DNA of 53,507 bases from CAIVAT01 sp964628215 (GTDB taxonomy: Bacteria > Bacteroidota > Bacteroidia > Bacteroidales > FEN-979), in assembly GCA_964628215.1 (NCBI GenBank), contig CAZVNF010000004.1, positions 1 through 53,507 of the forward strand, read 5' to 3'. A program made the translations under genes and the position numbers. Positions within the stretch are counted from its first letter, which is position 1. The number at the start of each line of letters is the position of its first letter. Below are positions 44,398-53,322 of the stretch, piece by piece. Under the pieces are notes generated by a model. The model had not been told where the DNA came from, did no database searches, and worked only from the letters and a program-made list of their open reading frames with translations.

Positions 44398-44405
44398 TAA
44401 TTTTG
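44398..44405 (+). promoter_or_regulatory. Bacteroidota -7-like element
   Basis: TAATTTTG matches TAnnTTTG exactly, about 25 bp before the small ORF at 44431. No clear -33 TTG is at the normal distance. It supports independent transcription of that gene after rpoD. Confidence 0.3.
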
Positions 44406-44430
44406 CCACCTGTTAATCATTTATCAGTCA

Positions 44431-44799
44431 ATGGTCCGTCGCCACAAAAATAGCATTCTTATTTTTCTCTGCTTTCAGGCAATGGCTGTTGCAATAATAT
44501 GCTTCGGTTCACTGATTAATTTTCACCAGTATAAAATCTGGGGAAAACCACTGATCCCTAATTTTGTGGGATACAAGCGTGATATCGAGAAATATTCAAA
44601 ATCATTATCTTTTTCTAAACTTTCCCGTGACCATCAGCATCTGCAGAATGATTTTCATGCAGAGGGTTATGATGTTCCGGTTCACAATATCCTGTCTTAT
44701 TTCAATACAGGATATTCAGTTTCTTTTGACCTTTCCCAAAAGGTTCCGGTTACCAGCCGGCTTTCCTCATCCGGACTGAGAGGTCCTCCCATTTCCTGA
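44431..44799 (+). CDS. small exported protein, unrecognised
   Basis: A 122-residue reading frame with a hydrophobic N-terminal helix (ILIFLCFQAMAVAIICFGSLI) that is a signal peptide or membrane anchor. A short polar domain rich in His, Tyr and Ser follows, ending in LSSSGLRGPPIS. No family could be named with confidence; the RGPP end recalls small exported proteins beside metal-efflux genes in Bacteroidota, but this is weak. It lies between rpoD and the probable heme/iron operon, in the same orientation, with a -7-like element just upstream. Confidence 0.5.
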   Translation: MVRRHKNSILIFLCFQAMAVAIICFGSLINFHQYKIWGKPLIPNFVGYKRDIEKYSKSLSFSKLSRDHQHLQNDFHAEGYDVPVHNILSYFNTGYSVSFDLSQKVPVTSRLSSSGLRGPPIS

Positions 44800-44858
44800 A
44801 GTCAGTCCTGTTAAACAAGTGATTGTGAATTTTTGAACACCTTTGTTCGATAAATTCC

Positions 44859-44879
44859 TTATCATCAGTCAGATGATAA
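44859..44879. promoter_or_regulatory. 8-bp perfect inverted repeat upstream of HmuY operon
   Basis: TTATCATC and GATGATAA are separated by 5 bp. It lies about 105 bp before the HmuY start and 60 bp after the small upstream gene. It could be an operator for the operon or a terminator hairpin for the upstream gene; no T-tract follows, which favours an operator or chance. Confidence 0.4.
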
Positions 44880-44982
44880 AAAGTCGGTCAAATTTCCCCA
44901 CATCCTTGTACCTGGCAGGCAGTTATCCATACTGAAATAGTTACTTTCCGCTATTATTTTTATACCAACCAAATATACCCGA

Positions 44983-46263
44983 ATGAAAAATATTTATAAA
45001 TATCTGTCAATCAGTATTGTAGCAGTAGTCGTTTTAGTTCTGACAATCCCGGTCAGTGCCCAGCGTTCAATGAAATCCGACTCCATTTCCATGTCGGCCG
45101 GATATGCCAACGAAGTATATTACAGTCTGAAAAACGGGGTTGTACAATCAGGACCGCGCGCAACCTGGGATATTGCATTCCGTACCATGAAACGCAGTTC
45201 CTGCATACTGACCAACGATGGTTCGGGTGTGGTACTTTATACTTATCCAAAGGCAGATACCAGTGGCTGGTCAACAATGGATACAACGGGCCTGTCAACA
45301 TGGAAGCCGATGTTCAACGACCCGGCTAACTGGGAAAACGGAGCTTTTTCACGCAATGCCAAAAGCCATCCCGATTATGGCTGGGCAAAGTACAACGATG
45401 TGACTCACAACCTGATAGGTGACTCGTTATTTGTGATTAAACTGAGAGACGGAAGTTATAAGAAATTGTGGATGGTTAAAAAGCTGTCCAGCCTGGATAT
45501 TTTTACTTTTAAGTATGCGAATCTTGATGGTACCGGTGAACAAGTTGTAAACGAGGATGTCAGCTCTCTCCTTGCTACTGACTTTTCTGGTTATTCACTA
45601 CAAACCAATACCCGTGTTGCTTTTGAACCAGTAAAAAGCAGTTGGGATATCTTGTTTACCAAATATATGTCGGTTCAGTCCAATGGCACGCCATATCTGG
45701 TTACCGGCGTGTTAAACAACGATACTGTCAATACCAAGAAATTCTATCCCGTTACTCCTGATTACAGTGATTTTGGCGCAGGCATTTGGGATTCAACCCG
45801 TTCTTCCATCGGCTGGGATTGGAAAGTATTCAACATGACGAGCTTTGTTTACGAAATATCAGATTCAACCGTTTATTTTATCAGGCCGATTCAGGGTGAT
45901 GTTTACAAATTGATCTTTACCGCCTTTGCGGGCAGTACAACAGGACTGGTGAAATTTGATCTGGAAAAAGTGGCCGGTGCAGGCATTTTTGATCGTACAA
46001 CCAATGATTTTCAATTATCCGTATTTCCGAATCCTGCAAGCAGCAGGATCAATATAAACCTAACCGGTATTTCCGGTGAAGACCTTTCAATTGCGCTTAC
46101 AGATCTGACAGGCCGACAACTCCGTGCAGATCGTCCGGGACGTATGACTAGTGGCCCCAATGCTTATTCCATGGATGTAACCGGGGTGCAACCCGGCGTT
46201 TATTTTGTAACTGTTTCCGCAGCAGCAGCGAAATCAGTGATCAAAGTACTTATATCCCGCTAA
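44983..46263 (+). CDS. HmuY-family protein with T9SS sorting domain
   Basis: A 426-residue exported protein. A signal peptide (residues 1-26, ending VSAQ) is followed by HmuY-like sequence containing the family motifs TWDIAFRTM and SWDILFTKY, PYLVTGVL, IGWDWKVFN and YKLIFTAF. The C-terminal 80 residues (VFPNPASSRI...VQPGVYFVTV) form a type A T9SS sorting domain. HmuY of Porphyromonas gingivalis is a surface hemophore that delivers heme to the receptor HmuR. Here the T9SS domain replaces the usual lipid anchor. The receptor starts 3 bp after its stop. Confidence 0.88.
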   Translation: MKNIYKYLSISIVAVVVLVLTIPVSAQRSMKSDSISMSAGYANEVYYSLKNGVVQSGPRATWDIAFRTMKRSSCILTNDGSGVVLYTYPKADTSGWSTMDTTGLSTWKPMFNDPANWENGAFSRNAKSHPDYGWAKYNDVTHNLIGDSLFVIKLRDGSYKKLWMVKKLSSLDIFTFKYANLDGTGEQVVNEDVSSLLATDFSGYSLQTNTRVAFEPVKSSWDILFTKYMSVQSNGTPYLVTGVLNNDTVNTKKFYPVTPDYSDFGAGIWDSTRSSIGWDWKVFNMTSFVYEISDSTVYFIRPIQGDVYKLIFTAFAGSTTGLVKFDLEKVAGAGIFDRTTNDFQLSVFPNPASSRININLTGISGEDLSIALTDLTGRQLRADRPGRMTSGPNAYSMDVTGVQPGVYFVTVSAAAAKSVIKVLISR

Positions 46264-46265
46264 GC

Positions 46266-48494
46266 ATGATTAAGGGTTCATTCAGCCTCCTCATCGGACT
46301 TTTATGTCTTTTGGCCGTTTCCATATCCGGATACGGCCAAAAGACTTTTATTAAGGTAATTGATGAGAAAAGTCATGAACCAATCGCATTCGCACATGTG
46401 TGTTTTGAAGGGTTGAAATCCGGTGCGCCAAAATACAGCCTCACCTCTATTGAAGGGACTGTAACGAATGAAGTTAATGAAATTTCAAAAATAGCCATCA
46501 GTTATATGGGCTATACAACCTATAAAGATACCATTCATCCCGGACAATCTGTTGAAGTAGAACTTTTTCCAAAATTACTGAACATGGACGAAGTTGTAAT
46601 TACTGCGCAGTATACCCCGGAAAGAGCCGACAAGTCGATATATAAGGTGGAGGTGATTAATGCCCGCCAGATAGAACAGAAAGCTGCAACCAATATGGCC
46701 GATCTGCTGAAAGACCAATCAACCATGCAGGTAACCCAGCAAGGGGTATTGGGTACCAGTCTGCGCATTCAGGGCATGTCGGGTGAAAATGTTAAATTTC
46801 TCCAGGACGGTGTGCCGCTGATCGGCCGGATGAATGGGAATTTCGATCTGAACCAGATCAACCTTTTCAATGTTGATCATGTTGAGGTGATTGAAGGCCC
46901 GATGTCTGTCATATACGGCAGCAATGCATTGGCCGGGGTTATCAATATCATCACCAGGGAGAATAAAACATCACTCTTCAACGCCACTGCCAGTGCGTAT
47001 ACTGAATCGGTGGGAGTATATAATTTTGACGGTGCAGTTTCGGTAAATCGCAAGAAACACGGGTTTTCAATTGACGGCGGACGGAATTTTTTTCAAGGGT
47101 ATTCGCCAGTAGATACAAGTCGTTCACAAACATTTAAGCCACGTCGCCAGTATTTTTTTGATGGCTATTATACGTATACCACCAAGGTTGTGAAAGTGAA
47201 ATTCTCTGGCGATTATTTTAATGAGCTTCTCCTGGATAAAGGCCCTTTGCAGAGTCCCTACTTTGAAACTGCATTTGATAATCATTTTACCACTGTCAGG
47301 TATTCAGTGCGAGGCGACGCCGCTGTTAAATTACCTAAAAATCATTTTATCAATGTAGTGGGGTCATGGTCGGGTTATACCCGTGTTCGCGAAACATTTT
47401 ACAAAAACCTCACTACCCTCAATGAAAATGTGGTTCAGCAGTCGTGGGCTCAGGATACTACGTCGATTAACAACCTTATCGGCCGTGGCACTTACGCGAA
47501 AAGCAACCCTGAACATAAATTCAATTATCAGGCTGGATTCGATATCAGTTTTGAAAGTGGTACCGGGGAGAAAATCGAAGGAAATAAGCAGGAAATCGGC
47601 GATTATGCAGCTTTTATGAGTTTGAAATGGGATCCGGTTAAATCATTGTCCCTTCAACCCGGAATAAGGCTGATTTATAATACCAAATACGATGCGCCTT
47701 TGGTGTATGCCCTGAGCGCTAAATGGAATATTACTGAACCCTTAAGCCTGCGGTTCTCCTATTCGCGTGGTTTCAGGGCTCCTTCGATCAAGGAACTGTA
47801 TCTGACGTTTGTGGATGCAAACCACAAAGTTTATGGCAATCCTGACCTCAAAGCGGAACAATCCAATAATTTCAACCTCAGCCTGAATTGGGCCGCAGAA
47901 ACAAGAAAAGTAGCCTGGTCGATGGATATGACCGGTTTTTATAACTTGATTCAGAATGTGATCCTGATGGCCCAGATAGGAAACAGTCTTGAGTATCGCA
48001 ATGAAAATATCAGTCTGTATAAGAGTGCAGGTGTGCAGTTTGGCTGTTCATATTCTGTTTATCCGGCATTTAAACTACAACTGGGGATTGCCGAAACCGG
48101 GATTACCGGGAGTCCGGATGCATCCATTGCATACGATCCTTTTAAGTGGTCTACTGAAATAACGCTCAGCCCATCCTACCGTTTTATCAAGCCGGATCTA
48201 ACGCTTTCAATATATTATAAATATACGGGTTCCTCGCCGCAACTCATGTTCGATAATAAAATACTTACATGGGGTTGGATCGACCCATATAACACCATGG
48301 ATTTTACAGCAAGCAAAGGTTTGTGGAACAACCGCATCAGACTGGCGACCGGTATTAAAAACATTTTCAATACCACTTCCATCCCGTCCACCGGAAGTGG
48401 TGGTGCGCATAGCGGGGGAAGCGGCAGTACCAACATAGGATGGGGACGAACCGTCTTTCTGAAATTGTCATTTCAATTTAATCAATACAAATGA
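46266..48494 (+). CDS. TonB-dependent receptor, probable heme/iron (HmuR-like)
   Basis: A 742-residue outer-membrane beta-barrel receptor. A signal peptide (ending ISGYGQ) is followed by a carboxypeptidase-regulatory-like domain (about 25-100), a plug domain (MADLLKDQSTMQVTQQGVLG, VEVIEGPMSVIYGSNALAGVINIIT) and a barrel with an aromatic C-terminal strand. The FRAPSIKELYL motif in the barrel is shared with heme and siderophore receptors. It transports an iron source, probably heme, using TonB energy. The substrate is inferred from the HmuY neighbours on both sides; the next gene overlaps by ATGA. Confidence 0.9.
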   Translation: MIKGSFSLLIGLLCLLAVSISGYGQKTFIKVIDEKSHEPIAFAHVCFEGLKSGAPKYSLTSIEGTVTNEVNEISKIAISYMGYTTYKDTIHPGQSVEVELFPKLLNMDEVVITAQYTPERADKSIYKVEVINARQIEQKAATNMADLLKDQSTMQVTQQGVLGTSLRIQGMSGENVKFLQDGVPLIGRMNGNFDLNQINLFNVDHVEVIEGPMSVIYGSNALAGVINIITRENKTSLFNATASAYTESVGVYNFDGAVSVNRKKHGFSIDGGRNFFQGYSPVDTSRSQTFKPRRQYFFDGYYTYTTKVVKVKFSGDYFNELLLDKGPLQSPYFETAFDNHFTTVRYSVRGDAAVKLPKNHFINVVGSWSGYTRVRETFYKNLTTLNENVVQQSWAQDTTSINNLIGRGTYAKSNPEHKFNYQAGFDISFESGTGEKIEGNKQEIGDYAAFMSLKWDPVKSLSLQPGIRLIYNTKYDAPLVYALSAKWNITEPLSLRFSYSRGFRAPSIKELYLTFVDANHKVYGNPDLKAEQSNNFNLSLNWAAETRKVAWSMDMTGFYNLIQNVILMAQIGNSLEYRNENISLYKSAGVQFGCSYSVYPAFKLQLGIAETGITGSPDASIAYDPFKWSTEITLSPSYRFIKPDLTLSIYYKYTGSSPQLMFDNKILTWGWIDPYNTMDFTASKGLWNNRIRLATGIKNIFNTTSIPSTGSGGAHSGGSGSTNIGWGRTVFLKLSFQFNQYK

Positions 48495-49495
48495 TGCGGA
48501 CAGTCAGCTTTTTCTTGCTTATGTTGTTTATCCTGGCTTTGCAATCCTGTTTCAAGGAGGATGAGATTGTCATACCTCATGCCAGGGGGGGTGTTTTGAC
48601 CGACACTATTCCGATGACCGAAAACTATCTGTACCAGAATTATTTCAGCCTGGATTCGGGTAAAGTGGTATCTGTCAATGTAAAGACAATTTATGACCTT
48701 GGATTTGAGTGCAGCAACACCGGGTGGCATGTGATTCTCAATTCAAGTGATTTCATGAAGGCAGCCGACCTGGGCGTTGTTCCTTTCGGACAGCCATATG
48801 ATACTACTGGCTTCAAGCTTCAATTTGATAAATCGGATGGTGATCCTGATTCTACTGCAATCGGCAAATGGTTCACCATAAACGGCAATGATACGATTTC
48901 CAACAACCATGTATATGCCGTCAGCCGCGGGCTTGATGAATATGGTAATCCTCTTGGGCTGTACCAGCTTATCATTGACAGCCTGAAGAACAGCACATAT
49001 TATTTCCGTTATGCCCCTCTCAGCGGAGGACCCGGGTTCTCTGGAAAAGTGGTGAAAAAAAGTGCAGTCAGCTATATGTACTTCAGCCTGAAAACCGGTG
49101 CCGAAGTTTCGATAGAACCACCACAACAAACATATGACCTGCTTTTCACACAGTATACTACTTTGTTATTTACCAGCGAAGGGATTCCTTATCCCTATCT
49201 TGTAACCGGTGTATTGTTAAACCGCCATGCAGTGATTGCCGCGGTGGATTCTTCTGCAGATTTTTTATCGATCAGCCGCGACATGGCGATTACGATGACC
49301 TATTCCAGGAACATGGATGCAATTGGCTATGACTGGAAATTCTACAACTTTACAACAGGTGTGTATACCATCAGGCCAAACCTCAACTACATAATTCGAA
49401 GTGTTTCAGGGTTTTATTATAAATTGCGCTTTGTTGCGTTTTATAACGAAGATGGGTTAAAAGGATACCCAATGATCGAGTATCAGCAGTTGTAA
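48491..49495 (+). CDS. HmuY-family lipoprotein
   Basis: A 334-residue lipoprotein. The signal (FFLLMLFILALQSC) ends in a lipidation Cys. The mature part is homologous to the first HmuY gene: TYDLLFTQY, PYLVTGVLL, IGYDWKFYN and YKLRFVAF align with it. It lacks the T9SS domain. It is likely to be an outer-membrane-attached hemophore or receptor subunit. It overlaps the TonB receptor by 4 bp upstream and the Fe-S gene by 1 bp downstream (TAATG). Confidence 0.87.
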   Translation: MMRTVSFFLLMLFILALQSCFKEDEIVIPHARGGVLTDTIPMTENYLYQNYFSLDSGKVVSVNVKTIYDLGFECSNTGWHVILNSSDFMKAADLGVVPFGQPYDTTGFKLQFDKSDGDPDSTAIGKWFTINGNDTISNNHVYAVSRGLDEYGNPLGLYQLIIDSLKNSTYYFRYAPLSGGPGFSGKVVKKSAVSYMYFSLKTGAEVSIEPPQQTYDLLFTQYTTLLFTSEGIPYPYLVTGVLLNRHAVIAAVDSSADFLSISRDMAITMTYSRNMDAIGYDWKFYNFTTGVYTIRPNLNYIIRSVSGFYYKLRFVAFYNEDGLKGYPMIEYQQL

Positions 49496-49950
49496 TGGGA
49501 AAAAGAATTAAATATACGAATGGAGTGGTTACCGTTGTTTGGAAACCAGAGGCTTGTATCCACTCCCGGATCTGTTTTGAAAAGGCAACAGGTTTACCTG
49601 AAGTGTTTGATCCAAAGGCAAGGCCGTGGATCAATATGCAAGGTGCCGCCACTGACAAAATCATTGAACAGGTTAAAAAATGTCCGACAGATGCCCTTGG
49701 TTACTTTATGAATTCTGAAGAAAATTCAACAGTTGAAAAGAATTCAGCACCAGAAGAACCACCTGTAAAAGAAACAGTCGTACAGATTTTGAAAAATGGC
49801 CCCCTGTTAGTCTCCGGAAATATCGTCGTAAAAACTGCCGATGGCAGTGAATCCCACAAGACCAGAATAACCTCTTTTTGCCGGTGCGGTGCTTCAAAAA
49901 TAAATCCATATTGCGATGGCAGTCACATGGATATGAATTTTGAAGATTAA
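49495..49950 (+). CDS. Fer4_19 plus CDGSH iron-sulfur protein
   Basis: A 151-residue cytosolic protein with two metal modules. The N-terminal part (ACIHSRICF...KKCPTDALGYF) is a divergent single-cluster 4Fe-4S domain (Fer4_19). The C-terminal part (FCRCGASKINPYCDGSH) is a CDGSH/mitoNEET zinc-finger-like 2Fe-2S domain with its Cys3-His ligands. Such fusions are common small redox proteins. Translational coupling to the heme/iron operon suggests a role in using or sensing imported iron, which is inference. Confidence 0.92.
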   Translation: MGKRIKYTNGVVTVVWKPEACIHSRICFEKATGLPEVFDPKARPWINMQGAATDKIIEQVKKCPTDALGYFMNSEENSTVEKNSAPEEPPVKETVVQILKNGPLLVSGNIVVKTADGSESHKTRITSFCRCGASKINPYCDGSHMDMNFED

Positions 49951-49951
49951 A

Positions 49952-49971
49952 AACCTGAAATTTTTCAGGTT
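49952..49971. terminator. convergent hairpin between two operons
   Basis: AACCTGAA and TTCAGGTT form an 8-bp perfect stem with a 4-base loop. It sits between the stop codons of two convergent operons (49950 and 49981) and is AT-flanked on one side, consistent with a shared bidirectional terminator, although no long T-tract follows. Confidence 0.6.
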
Positions 49972-49980
49972 GCCAACCTG

Positions 49981-52314
49981 CTACTGACCCTCATACACTC
50001 CAAACGGTACTGCCAATCCAATTGTCAATCCCCACCCGGGATTATAAATCCCGACCTCCTTCAGCCGGCTGAGGTGATCGAAATATTTGGTATTGGTCAG
50101 GTTATTGCCTGAGATGAATAAGGTCCAAAGTTGCCTGGCGACACGAATGCGGGTCCCGGCAGAAGCATCGAGTAAGAAATAACCGCTGGCAGGGGTTTCA
50201 AAAATGTCAACACGATTCTGGGCATAATGGACCTGCCCGCCAATCTCGAGATATGGCGTGGAAAGCATGCTGTGCTTTCCTGTTTTGAAGTTCCAGCGAA
50301 GTTTATGGACAGAATGGAGTGCCGGGATCATAGGCAGGGGTGTGCCGGTTGCCTCATTGGTTCCCACAACATAGTCGAGGCTGTTTTCGAAGTGCAACTG
50401 CTCAACCGGGTGAAAATCAACCTGCAGTTCAAACCCTGTCAGCACTGAATTTCCCTGGACAAAGCGAAAAACCTGGTAAGTGTTCCCCTCTTTGGTAATT
50501 GTTTCGCCGTTGATGTTGCGCTGGTATATATAATTAAAAATGTAATTATAATATCCGCTGAAAGTAATGTCGAGCCAGTTCCAGCTTGCGGTGATCTCTC
50601 CATCGGCCTGCAGGCTGTTTTCAGAATGCAGCATCGGATTTCCGATCTCATAGCGAAAGGTTCCCTCATGCACACCGTTGGACCCCAACTCGGCAATATT
50701 GGGTGCCCTGAACCCCGAACCGAAATTAAACTTGAAGTTGAATACTTTTAAAGCCATATAAGTGAATCCTGTCGAACCACTGAAAGCGGCGAATTTACTG
50801 TTAAACCCGGGGAAAACCGTATCGCCGGAGGATGCTGGAATTCCCAGGCTGTCGAGATAGAGTTTTTCTCCTTCAACCTGCCTGGTATCATAGCGGAAAC
50901 CTGCATTCAGGGTCCAGCTTTTCCATGATTTTTTTGCATAGATAAACCCGCCGATATCCTGCAGGTGATAAGCCGGTATCAGGTATTCGTTGCCCTGGTT
51001 GGTGTTCGATTGGGTAATCCCGGCAGCACCGCCAACCAGTTCCACCTCACCGTTGAAAAGGTGCGTGTATTTAAGGTCATAGGTCCAGGTGTCAAGGTGC
51101 ATGAACAGGGAAGGGGCATCCTTGTTTTCAGCAAATTCACGGCGGTCATTATTCTGATATCCGAGATTGATCCTGAACTGATTGTTTCCCTTGATGAAAT
51201 TCGAAACCGAAGATATCTTGTTATGCCTGACATTCTGAAAAGGCAATTCAGTATTACGGCTTTTAGATTCTTTGTCAGAAACAGGATCGCCGTTTATATT
51301 GATAAATTGCCCTGTTGTACTATCCTTTTCTCCTTCAACCATGCCAATATTGGCATCATAACGGCTGAAATGCAGGTGAGAGTAACCCCATTTCTTGTTC
51401 AGACCTGCCATCGCACTGTAATTCAGTTCATTGAAACAGGAATTGTAGACATATTCCGGCGGTGATTTATATGAAGCAGCATTTTTATAGCTTCCCCGTG
51501 CTCTCCAGGTAAAACCGTTGTGGTTCCCTTCCAGCATGACAGTGCTGTTTGTCATCCTGTTGTTGCTGGCAAACTGGCTCGCAGCTTCGCCGCGGATGGA
51601 GTTCATTGGTGCATGCACGGGTTCGAGGATGTTGATTACCCCGCCCATGGCATCGGAACCATAGAAGAGGCTCGCAGGCCCCTTCAGCACTTCTATCCTG
51701 TCTGCCGAAAACTGGTCTATCTCTACCCCGTGTTCGTCGCCCCATTGCTGTCCTTCCTGCCTGACTCCTTCGTTGAGTATGACCACGTGGTTGTAGCTGA
51801 GCCCGCGGATGACAGGCTTTGAGACATCACCCCCGGTAGTGATTTCTGACAAGCCTGGCACCGATGCAATGGCATCGATGATGTTGGTCGATGGCCTGGT
51901 GAAAAGTTCTGCTTTGCTGATGGGGGTAATGGAATTGCTGCTACGGCTGTTATCGGTCGATATTCCGCTGCCGGTAATGACAACCTCCTGCGATTCAATC
52001 GCTTTTTCGGATAGCTGAAAATCCATGGTTGATGTGCTTTGAAGGTCGATGCTTGAAGTTCTGGCTCCATAACCTATAAAACTTACCTGCACCAGCAGCG
52101 TGCTTTTGGGTAGGTTGGTGAAACGGTAAATCCCGTCTTTATTAGCTGCAACGCCTGTTTTAAGATCGGGGATGTAGAGTGTGGCTCCCGGCAGCGGTTC
52201 ACCATTTGCGGCATCGGTGACTTTTCCGGTGAGGACAGATTGTGGAAATGCAGCTATTGTGATGCATAGCAGCATGATGTTCAGGAATATATACTGTATC
52301 GATTTTTTTTTCAT
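49981..52314 (-). CDS. TonB-dependent receptor, ZnuD-like
   Basis: A 777-residue outer-membrane receptor. A signal peptide (IFLNIMLLCITIAAFPQS) is followed by a CarboxypepD_reg-like domain (about 27-110), a plug and a large barrel with FRAPNIAELGSNGVHEGTFRYEIGNP. The plug motif ILNEGVRQEGQQWGDEHGVEID with DRIEVLKGPASLFYGSDAMGGVINI is typical of the ZnuD-type branch that imports zinc (or related metals). The protein may extend slightly differently at the start but ATG 52314 is clear. A perfect palindrome lies 9 bp upstream of the start. OsmC is upstream on the same strand. Confidence 0.88.
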   Translation of the reverse strand: MKKKSIQYIFLNIMLLCITIAAFPQSVLTGKVTDAANGEPLPGATLYIPDLKTGVAANKDGIYRFTNLPKSTLLVQVSFIGYGARTSSIDLQSTSTMDFQLSEKAIESQEVVITGSGISTDNSRSSNSITPISKAELFTRPSTNIIDAIASVPGLSEITTGGDVSKPVIRGLSYNHVVILNEGVRQEGQQWGDEHGVEIDQFSADRIEVLKGPASLFYGSDAMGGVINILEPVHAPMNSIRGEAASQFASNNRMTNSTVMLEGNHNGFTWRARGSYKNAASYKSPPEYVYNSCFNELNYSAMAGLNKKWGYSHLHFSRYDANIGMVEGEKDSTTGQFININGDPVSDKESKSRNTELPFQNVRHNKISSVSNFIKGNNQFRINLGYQNNDRREFAENKDAPSLFMHLDTWTYDLKYTHLFNGEVELVGGAAGITQSNTNQGNEYLIPAYHLQDIGGFIYAKKSWKSWTLNAGFRYDTRQVEGEKLYLDSLGIPASSGDTVFPGFNSKFAAFSGSTGFTYMALKVFNFKFNFGSGFRAPNIAELGSNGVHEGTFRYEIGNPMLHSENSLQADGEITASWNWLDITFSGYYNYIFNYIYQRNINGETITKEGNTYQVFRFVQGNSVLTGFELQVDFHPVEQLHFENSLDYVVGTNEATGTPLPMIPALHSVHKLRWNFKTGKHSMLSTPYLEIGGQVHYAQNRVDIFETPASGYFLLDASAGTRIRVARQLWTLFISGNNLTNTKYFDHLSRLKEVGIYNPGWGLTIGLAVPFGVYEGQ

Positions 52315-52322
52315 GGAATTAT

Positions 52323-52349
52323 AAAGATATCAAAAAAGGCGATATCTTT
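52323..52349. promoter_or_regulatory. 27-bp perfect palindrome upstream of ZnuD-like receptor
   Basis: AAAGATATC (52323-52331) and GATATCTTT (52341-52349) are perfect 9-bp arms with a 9-bp spacer, starting 9 bp upstream of the receptor start codon. On the receptor strand the proximal arm contains TATCTTTA, a one-mismatch Bacteroidota -7 element. A dimeric repressor bound here would block transcription; an RNA hairpin near the start is the alternative. Confidence 0.55.
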
Positions 52350-52408
52350 CTAATCATTGATAACCGGGGGGACTTATCGGCAGGTTTGGTATACGCAGAC
52401 TGCTTATT

Positions 52409-52819
52409 TCATCCGTAATACAGGGTAACTGTCTGTTTCACATCGGGGTGCAGGCTTAATGCAACAGGGCAGTTTTTTACAGTAAATTCAATGATCTTCT
52501 TTACTTTTTCAGGATAGTCGTTTTTTGGGAAGGTCATATCGATTATAATTTCCGCAATTTTACGAGGTGACTCCCGGGTCATAACTTTGGTAATGACCAG
52601 TTTGGTTCCGTCAATATTGAAGTTATGGGTGCGTGCTGCAATCCCGATTACGGTGACCATGCAGCTTCCCAGGGAGGCAGCCACCAGGTCGGTTGGTGAA
52701 AAATACTCTCCACGGCCCTGGTTGTCGGGTGGGGCATCGGTTATCAGTTTGTTGCCGGACAACAGGTGGGTGGCTTCCGTACGAAGTTCCCCCAGGTAGA
52801 TAGTTTCAACAGAGGCCAT
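52409..52819 (-). CDS. OsmC-family peroxiredoxin-like protein
   Basis: A 136-residue OsmC/Ohr-fold protein. The two catalytic Cys are present: one in SLGSCMVTVIG and one in FTVKNCPVALSLHPDV. Family members reduce organic peroxides using lipoyl or thiol donors. The length fits the compact YhfA-like branch. It lies on the minus strand, with 9 bp to the upstream lipoprotein and about 95 bp before the ZnuD-like receptor, so a separate promoter for the receptor is likely. Confidence 0.93.
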   Translation of the reverse strand: MASVETIYLGELRTEATHLLSGNKLITDAPPDNQGRGEYFSPTDLVAASLGSCMVTVIGIAARTHNFNIDGTKLVITKVMTRESPRKIAEIIIDMTFPKNDYPEKVKKIIEFTVKNCPVALSLHPDVKQTVTLYYG

Positions 52820-52828
52820 TCCGGAAGG

Positions 52829-53227
52829 TTACTTAATAATTGCAAGGGTTTGATCCTGAGTAAAGGCAGTTCCGCCAGAGCTGCTTCCCGCAATTTTAAA
52901 CTTCCAGGTTCCTGTTTTTTTAGGATAGGCTGAGTTTGTTCCCTGCATCGGAATTGCGTCATTTTGTCCATATGACACCGAGTTACCCTGGTAAATATAC
53001 AGACTGTCCTGAGGTGTGGTTATGGTAACCGTGCCAAGTTTGATTCCGTTGTTAGTGCATTTTGCAAAGAATTGCAGCCCTTTGCCGCCGCCAACCAGTG
53101 AAACCGTATCTGCCGACATGGTAAATACCGGAACGGGATCTTCATCTTCTTTTTTGCAACCATTGATTACCAGGAATAACACTATGATTATAGCGCCTGC
53201 AGCAGAGAAACGATGTAATTTATTCAT
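52829..53227 (-). CDS. small hypothetical lipoprotein
   Basis: A 132-residue lipoprotein. The signal (AGAIIIVLFLVINGC) ends in a Cys followed by KKEDEDP. The mature part is a beta-rich domain that I do not recognise; it has Gly/Ser/Thr-rich strands and no Cys other than one in KCTNNG. It is probably transcribed with osmC (9-bp gap). The 95 bp upstream hold no feature I can support. Confidence 0.75.
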   Translation of the reverse strand: MNKLHRFSAAGAIIIVLFLVINGCKKEDEDPVPVFTMSADTVSLVGGGKGLQFFAKCTNNGIKLGTVTITTPQDSLYIYQGNSVSYGQNDAIPMQGTNSAYPKKTGTWKFKIAGSSSGGTAFTQDQTLAIIK

Positions 53228-53322
53228 AAGGATAGCTAATTATTGAAGAATATAACCTGTAGTTTGAGATTGTAAAAATAAGAAAATTTTCAAGAGTGAA
53301 CCTCAACCAAAAACAGGACTTA

